A stretch of DNA of 64,000 bases from Rhytidiadelphus loreus (taxonomy: Eukaryota > Streptophyta > Bryopsida > Hypnales > Hylocomiaceae): NCBI GenBank assembly GCA_947034895.1, contig OX344762.1, positions 46,851,087-46,915,086 of the forward strand. The letters run 5' to 3'. The position numbers and the translations under genes are program-made. The notes under the pieces are model-generated. The model was not told where the DNA came from and made no database searches. It saw only the letters and a list, made by a program, of their open reading frames with translations. Of the stretch, positions 58,901 through 64,000 are shown in pieces (within the stretch, counting starts at the first letter, position 1; every line of letters begins with the position of its first letter).

Positions 58901-60858
58901 AAGATTCTCCTCCACCTCAACTGCATACTCCCGCAACTGAATACCCTGGCCAAGTATGCTTCCTACCATCTGCAGGTCGTGGCATCAAGCTCAAACTACG
59001 TCTATGCGTCTTCCATTATATTTTGAATAGAAAAAAAGCAGGAGAAGAACACGATGATTCAAGGAACCAGATAAGTCAAAAGAGAAGTAGAATAGACCAA
59101 TTGACCCAGTGCAACCATACAACCATGTCAAGATACACAAGGAAGCACTTCATTGTTCTGCATTTCAAGCAAACATTAGCAGAGTTGGAATACCTGGTGA
59201 CCTTTGAGGCGTTCCAACTCCTCCTCGAGACCCTCCAGATCCACTTCATCACTGTCAGGTCAATCCAGGAAGCCCAATTATACTATCGCTGCTGTTTGCT
59301 CTAGTTCACCAAAAAAAATATTACAAAATGCTAAAAGGACATAACTGATTGCAATGGAAGCTAAGAAAAGAATTCATCATTTTTCTGGGATTAAAGATGC
59401 TCGCAAAATGAAATACAGCTAAACTTCCCTACAGCTAAACAATATATTGAAATAAGACAATGCGACTTCGATTTCTCCATCCAGGAAAAACTCTACTGAT
59501 TTTGCAAAGTATAGGTATATAGGTTTGAAGTTCATTGAACTGTAAGGGTGATGTGCCTACCCCGATTCGTCTCCAAATGTAAGATCACCAGCAGTAACAG
59601 TTAAATCAGCTGCTTGCTGTTCTGCTTCACCTAGCTCGGTATCCTGCATATTTTTGAAGCCCCAATTCATGAATCCGTAAAGACGAAAGTTAATGTAGTG
59701 AAGTTTGGCTGTCCAGCTTTGTATTTGAGTAGAGTTTTGTTTCAAGAGCCATGTCATCTTCTGCTCATATCCAGGATTCAGCATGAAGCATGAATGAAAA
59801 GGTCCAAGTGATGTTCCTCACTCATTCTTTCCATGCCACAAAGACGTCCTAGCAAATCCCCATATGCTATACTCACTATCTGTCAGTCAAATAATTTTAA
59901 AACGCATTTGACCTAAATATTTGACCTAATAAAACGCATAACGCAATTCAAACACTCATTGGAATTCCCTAATGGAATCTCACAATAAGATTAGCTCTGA
60001 TCTACAGAAAATAGCCACATCATATTTTCTGCTGATCAGTGCAATCCAAATCCTCTTCAGTATTTGAATGCCAGCTCCATTTATCCCTAAAACATAATGC
60101 GTATACACCTTCCATATTCCAAAACCACGCCCGCACATTACCTCACATTGCACAGCTAGGGCATAAAATGCGAGTAAGGTCTGAAGAATACTGCAGGTGC
60201 TCTCAGATCCGATCCTGTTATAGTGAAACGGTCCTAGCAAACCCTCATGTACTGAAATCCAAAATGCTATCGCCACTATCAGCCAGTCAAAAACTTTCAA
60301 AACTATTATTTAACCTAATGAAACGCATAAGAGCACTTCGAGTACTCACTGGAGTTCCTTTCCACGTTGAATCTCACAATAATCCAAGTTCTGGTCTACT
60401 TGATATTCCAGAATGCGATAACTGCAACCTAAGACCTCTACGATAATCGATGCCAGCTCCATTCTAGCTATAAAACCGCAAATGTGTGTAAACCTTCCAT
60501 ATTCCTACACTAAGCCCGCACATTGCAAGCTAGCGCCTGAAATGCGAAATTTCTGCAGGTGCTCTCAGATCCGATCCTATAAGAGCGACAACACAGCCGA
60601 TCAAAGACCAGGATTCAGAGTCAAATTTTTCATAAAAACAAGAAACCTAGCATTTACCGAGGAAGCGAAGAGTGGCGATGCGAAGAGCTTCTCGAGTGCC
60701 ACTTGCGCGTACTCTTCTGCCGTGAGCGGCTTCTCTGAAACGGCGTTGGTTTCCGCACTGCTCTCCTCGCCCTCACTCCCAGTCGTCGTCTCCGTCAGAG
60801 GGCCCGACATCGAAATTGCACGGACGGCCACCACTGCCCCCGCAGATGCGTCCACCAT
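52927..60858 (-). CDS. VPS52: Vacuolar protein sorting-associated protein 52
   Basis: Twenty coding exons on the minus strand: 60858-60658, 59643-59561, 59251-59194, 58969-58874, 58674-58573, 58445-58362, 58124-58044, 57401-57258, 57032-56941, 56775-56694, 56575-56384, 56040-55925, 55795-55737, 55613-55513, 55396-55346, 54813-54634, 54403-54269, 53925-53851, 53726-53669 and 53231-52927. Phases agree at every GT-AG junction, giving about 764 residues, slightly longer than the roughly 700-residue Arabidopsis protein. VPS52 is a core subunit of the GARP and EARP tethering complexes, which receive endosome-derived vesicles at the trans-Golgi. The Arabidopsis homologue POK is needed for pollen-tube growth. 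Landmarks are QVELESIQDYMKESDNLVSL in the coiled-coil N-terminus, MIDTIVDGEVNEEYV, TNIQILQQNVLLKYKYVATF, RSTGLFSRPREPLKNR, PYEVLFRSLHKLLMDTATSE, and the C-terminal SNFVCGMEILRAALTQLLLY. The acidic, Ser/Thr-rich N-terminal 55 residues are poorly conserved. The ATG at 60858 is the first in frame. Confidence 0.95.
59847..60590 (-). repeat. ~380-bp tandem duplication in VPS52 intron 1
   Basis: 59847-60231 and 60232-60590 share TCCTAGCAAA, CACTATCNGNCAGTCAAA, AAACGCATAA, ATGCCAGCTCCAT, ACCTTCCATATTCC, GCCCGCACATT and GGTGCTCTCAGATCCGATCC in the same order. The copies are diverged by substitutions and indels. Together they make up most of intron 1 (59644-60657). Confidence 0.75.
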
Positions 60859-62200
60859 GGCCACTGCCGGATCGGGAAATTCTATGGCGGAAAAAATTTC
60901 TACTCACTAGTGTGTCTTCCAATGCACAGATCGATGCAGTTCGGAATCGAGATCGACGCTTTCGTGATCAAATGCCGAACTCGGTCTACCATTCTTTCGC
61001 CCTCGCTTGAGCAGACGGAGGAGAGAGACGAAGCTGAACCTGCAGAATGGATGAATGGGGATGAATGGGGATGAATTTCGGTCAATAATTGGCATGTATT
61101 TCAAGGTACTAGTAAGTACTCATGGTGCAAAGTTCGGGTCCCGGATGTACATTTGGAACTTTTTAAGCAAAATAAATCTAGATCTCATGTTTACAAGTTT
61201 GTTTTTTCTTTACATCTCCATCAATGTTTTTAGGGGGACAATTTAACACTCAAAAGAACAAATGAATAAATAAAATTGAGCAAAATATTGAGTAATAAAT
61301 TCTTCTATTTTCAATGGATGAAATTGTTACATAATTTAGGGACAACATTGCTTTATTGTGGATGATTTTACACAATTTGGGATGACTTCATGCATTCTCA
61401 TCCATATTTTGCATGTTTCATCTATATTAGTGGATGTAAGTAGCTTCACCACTTCACTGTACATTGATTTCTTGCATCTTCCTAAAAGTAATGAAAAAAA
61501 TCATTGATCCCTACATGATCTCATTCAAAAACTCCCATAATAATCATGAAGCATCGAGTGACCATACTAATCACATCAATAAAGAATGGATAAAAAAAAT
61601 TATTTTTCAATATATTTGAATGTACTTCATGTCATGTTGCCCATAAAGTAAGCTCTTCATATCATTCATAATCCACCTTGTGGATTTTGACTCTCTTAGG
61701 GGGATAACCCTTCAAACCTTTAAATCCTAAGAATCCCTTGTAGTAGTAGAAATGTTGATTTGAAGATTTTTAGGCAAAATAAAATATGGCAAGAGAAGAA
61801 TCAACAAAGATCAAAAATCTTCATTCTCATCATTTTTTTCCTTCCCATCTTTACAAGAAATAATTTAGAACCTTGCATAACAATATTAAGTATAGAGTGA
61901 CTAAGTAACTCACATAGGTGAAGAATAGAAAGAAAAAAAGTGTTTTTCCATCATACATACATGTACTTCATTTGTTTTGATGTAGTTTTGGTAGTTAGAT
62001 CTTGAAAACATTCATAGTCTATCTAACAGACACTAAATCTCTTAGGTTTTAAAGATTGAGTATTCAAATTTTGAACAATGAATGACTACAAATATGTTAC
62101 AAACATACCTAATTGTAGAATTTTGTCCATTTAAACCCTAATTGGGGACCTCATCCAAAAGTTACGTTGTTCAAAAAAATTTAGGCAATTAGAGAATCTT
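60859..62200. other. VPS52 upstream region and AT-rich flank
   Basis: The first 200 bp are GC-richer and probably hold the VPS52 leader and promoter. A GAATGGGGAT repeat lies at 61045-61075. Beyond about 61.1 kb the DNA is AT-rich with no recognised feature. Confidence 0.4.
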
Positions 62201-62229
62201 TTGCTAAACTTCACATCTACCTCTAAAAT

Positions 62230-63130
62230 TTGGTGTAAACAAGCCATAAGGTAAGGTAGGTGGCTCAAAAAGCAACCCTTTAAGGGTTGTTGGGCCTTTT
62301 TGATGGATTTTATATGCCCAAAAACATTTTTCCTTATTTTTCACTTGAAGAAAAATTGATGCAAAATCTAACACAAGTGGTTTCATATTTTTTGGAGCAT
62401 TTATGAATTACTTATGAATTTTCAAAGAATTCTACAGTAGACAACTATTCTTGATCCTAGGCCTTGCAAAATTCACTCATGTGTTGTCTGAAAAATGATA
62501 TGGCTTGACCCAAAACAGGCACTACTGCATTCAAGAAGTATTATACAAGGTTCCTAAATGTGACCTTTACTAGACTTAAACAAACCCTACATTCCTTTAA
62601 CATTTGTAAGAAGGCAATTGGGCAATTAATTCTCATTTAGAAAAATTAAGTGGACACACCTTGGCTTTGAAATGGTGCTCGCATTCCATCCATTGGCAAA
62701 GCATGAAGCAATGTATGACAAGTCTCAATTATGCTCACATTGTTGGCAATCCATTTTAGAACCATTGAGTTGTGTCAATTTTAGAGCTCCCTACAAGGCT
62801 ATTTGAAGAAGAGGGTCGCTTTTTGAACCACCTACCTTAGGTACCTCAAATGCACTGTTGACCCAAAGCCACCATCATGACTATTTGTAACTAAGGTAAC
62901 AGGCTCAGAAACCGCTCATTTAAGACCTGGTCAACCTTTTTCATGTAGTTTTTTAGATGTAAGTATTTTTGATTCATTTTTCAGTCAAAGAGAAGAAGAT
63001 GGGGAATCTAACACAAGTCGTTTCGTAATTTTTGGAGCTTTTATAAATTACTTATGAATTTTCAAATGGAAAGTGGCATAGGTTCCTAATTGTGATTGGT
63101 AGGCCTTGAAAATCTGCTCATACTTAGTTT
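62230..63130 (+). repeat. Diverged direct repeat pair, ~640 bp apart
   Basis: 62320-62480 and 62960-63120 share ordered blocks: AAATCTAACACAAGTNGTTTC, TTTTTGGAGC, TTTATNAATTACTTATGAAT and TAGGCCTTG. Weaker upstream blocks also match (CTTTAAGGGTTGTTGGGCC against CATTTAAGACCTGGTCAACC). It is probably an old transposon tail. No coding region. Confidence 0.6.
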
Positions 63131-64000
63131 GGAAAAAAATCAGACTTTGTTCAAAAACTAACATTTTAATGTATAAAAAGTGGGGAAGATGGTCTCTAAA
63201 AGCGACCGTTTCTAAATCTGAAATGAATGCTTGAATAAAACATTATTTCAGATTTTTTGACATTAATAAGAAGGTAGTTGGACTACAAAATATTATTTTG
63301 AATGAAAATTAAAAACAACTATCTACATGATTAGGAATGAACCCATTGTGACTTTAAAACCGTCCATCCGAGGACTGTAAACCAAACTTTATCATACTTT
63401 GAAGTAACCACAAGTCCATTTTACTAACATCAACGATCCATTTCAAAGCCCCCTACTGAGCGGTTCAAAATGCCTGAACTGTTTTCGAGCCCTCTCCTAT
63501 ACATCTCCAAAATCAATATGCACCTAATGTAGAAGAAACGATTTTAGAACCTCTACCACAAAAACTTTGACCCCTTAAGTTATAACTTCTGATTACGGTA
63601 TCCAAATGTCACATTTTTTGGTGTAATAGAACCTCCTCTCACTTGCCAATAAAAAAATACATAAGTATGACCAGCCTAATAATAGAAAAAGTGACTGTTG
63701 GAGGGTACCCACCTTTTATCTTCATTTTTCCTACAATCATGCCATAACGACTTGTCCTTTGATAACGTGAAAGCTGACGTCACAACTCTTCTTCATTCTG
63801 ATACCATACAAAATTTGTTTCCAACAGCAGATTCTCACTTGCGAGCATTTTTATTTATTGTCTCTACCCTTTCAAAGGTGAGACATACCAATGGAGTCTC
63901 ATGTTCAAATATTCTCATCCATTCATCGGTCAATTGGATGTCTTCATCAATGAGTCATTTGTCATCCCCCAAAATCATTGTAAGGATAATATCTCACAAA
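63131..64000. other. AT-rich window end, no gene seen
   Basis: Short words of the preceding repeat recur (GTCTCTAAAAGCGACC near 63190). No gene or complete element was recognised. Confidence 0.4.

Overview
The window looks like AT-rich nuclear DNA of a land plant. The evidence is spliceosomal GT-AG introns, plant-type (TTTAGGG)n telomere-like tracts, plant transposon families (MULE, CACTA, Stowaway) and four conserved genes whose proteins match plant families. FAD3 lacks the introns usual in flowering plants, and the proteins look fairly distant from angiosperm versions, so I lean to a non-angiosperm such as a bryophyte, lycophyte or fern. That lineage call is low confidence.

Layout. 0.6-4.6 kb holds a decayed MULE-type transposase whose SWIM zinc-finger segment appears deleted. 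6.6-8.1 kb holds short tandem repeats and a candidate solo LTR with perfect heat-shock elements upstream of a TATA box. 8.85-11.25 kb has no gene but carries 30 copies of a rigid 11-bp motif, GWC-N5-GWC, with fewer copies at 16 kb and 22-24 kb. 12-18 kb is AT-rich relic DNA. 18.2-20.0 kb is a broken multi-exon gene with a probable beta-class N6/N4 DNA methyltransferase signature. 20.66-22.20 kb is a CACTA element with a palindromic subterminal array. 26.2-27.8 kb is a set of foldback elements.

The intact genes are in the right part. A PhnP-like metallo-beta-lactamase-fold hydrolase lies at 28.8-32.2 kb (+, 9 coding exons). An intronless ER omega-3 fatty acid desaturase lies at 40.7-41.9 kb (-). 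TRM112, the small activator of tRNA, rRNA and eRF1 methyltransferases, lies at 50.8-52.0 kb (+, 3 exons). VPS52, a GARP/EARP tethering subunit, lies at 52.9-60.9 kb (-, 20 exons). TRM112 and VPS52 are convergent and about 1 kb apart. The four genes are unrelated housekeeping functions and form no pathway or cluster.

Between the genes are MITEs (CACTA-type, Stowaway and two foldback families), minisatellites and a possible orphan promoter with first exon at 33.4-34.0 kb. No tRNA, rRNA or CRISPR was seen. Exon limits were set by hand from reading frame, splice consensus and remembered family similarity. Nothing was aligned by software.
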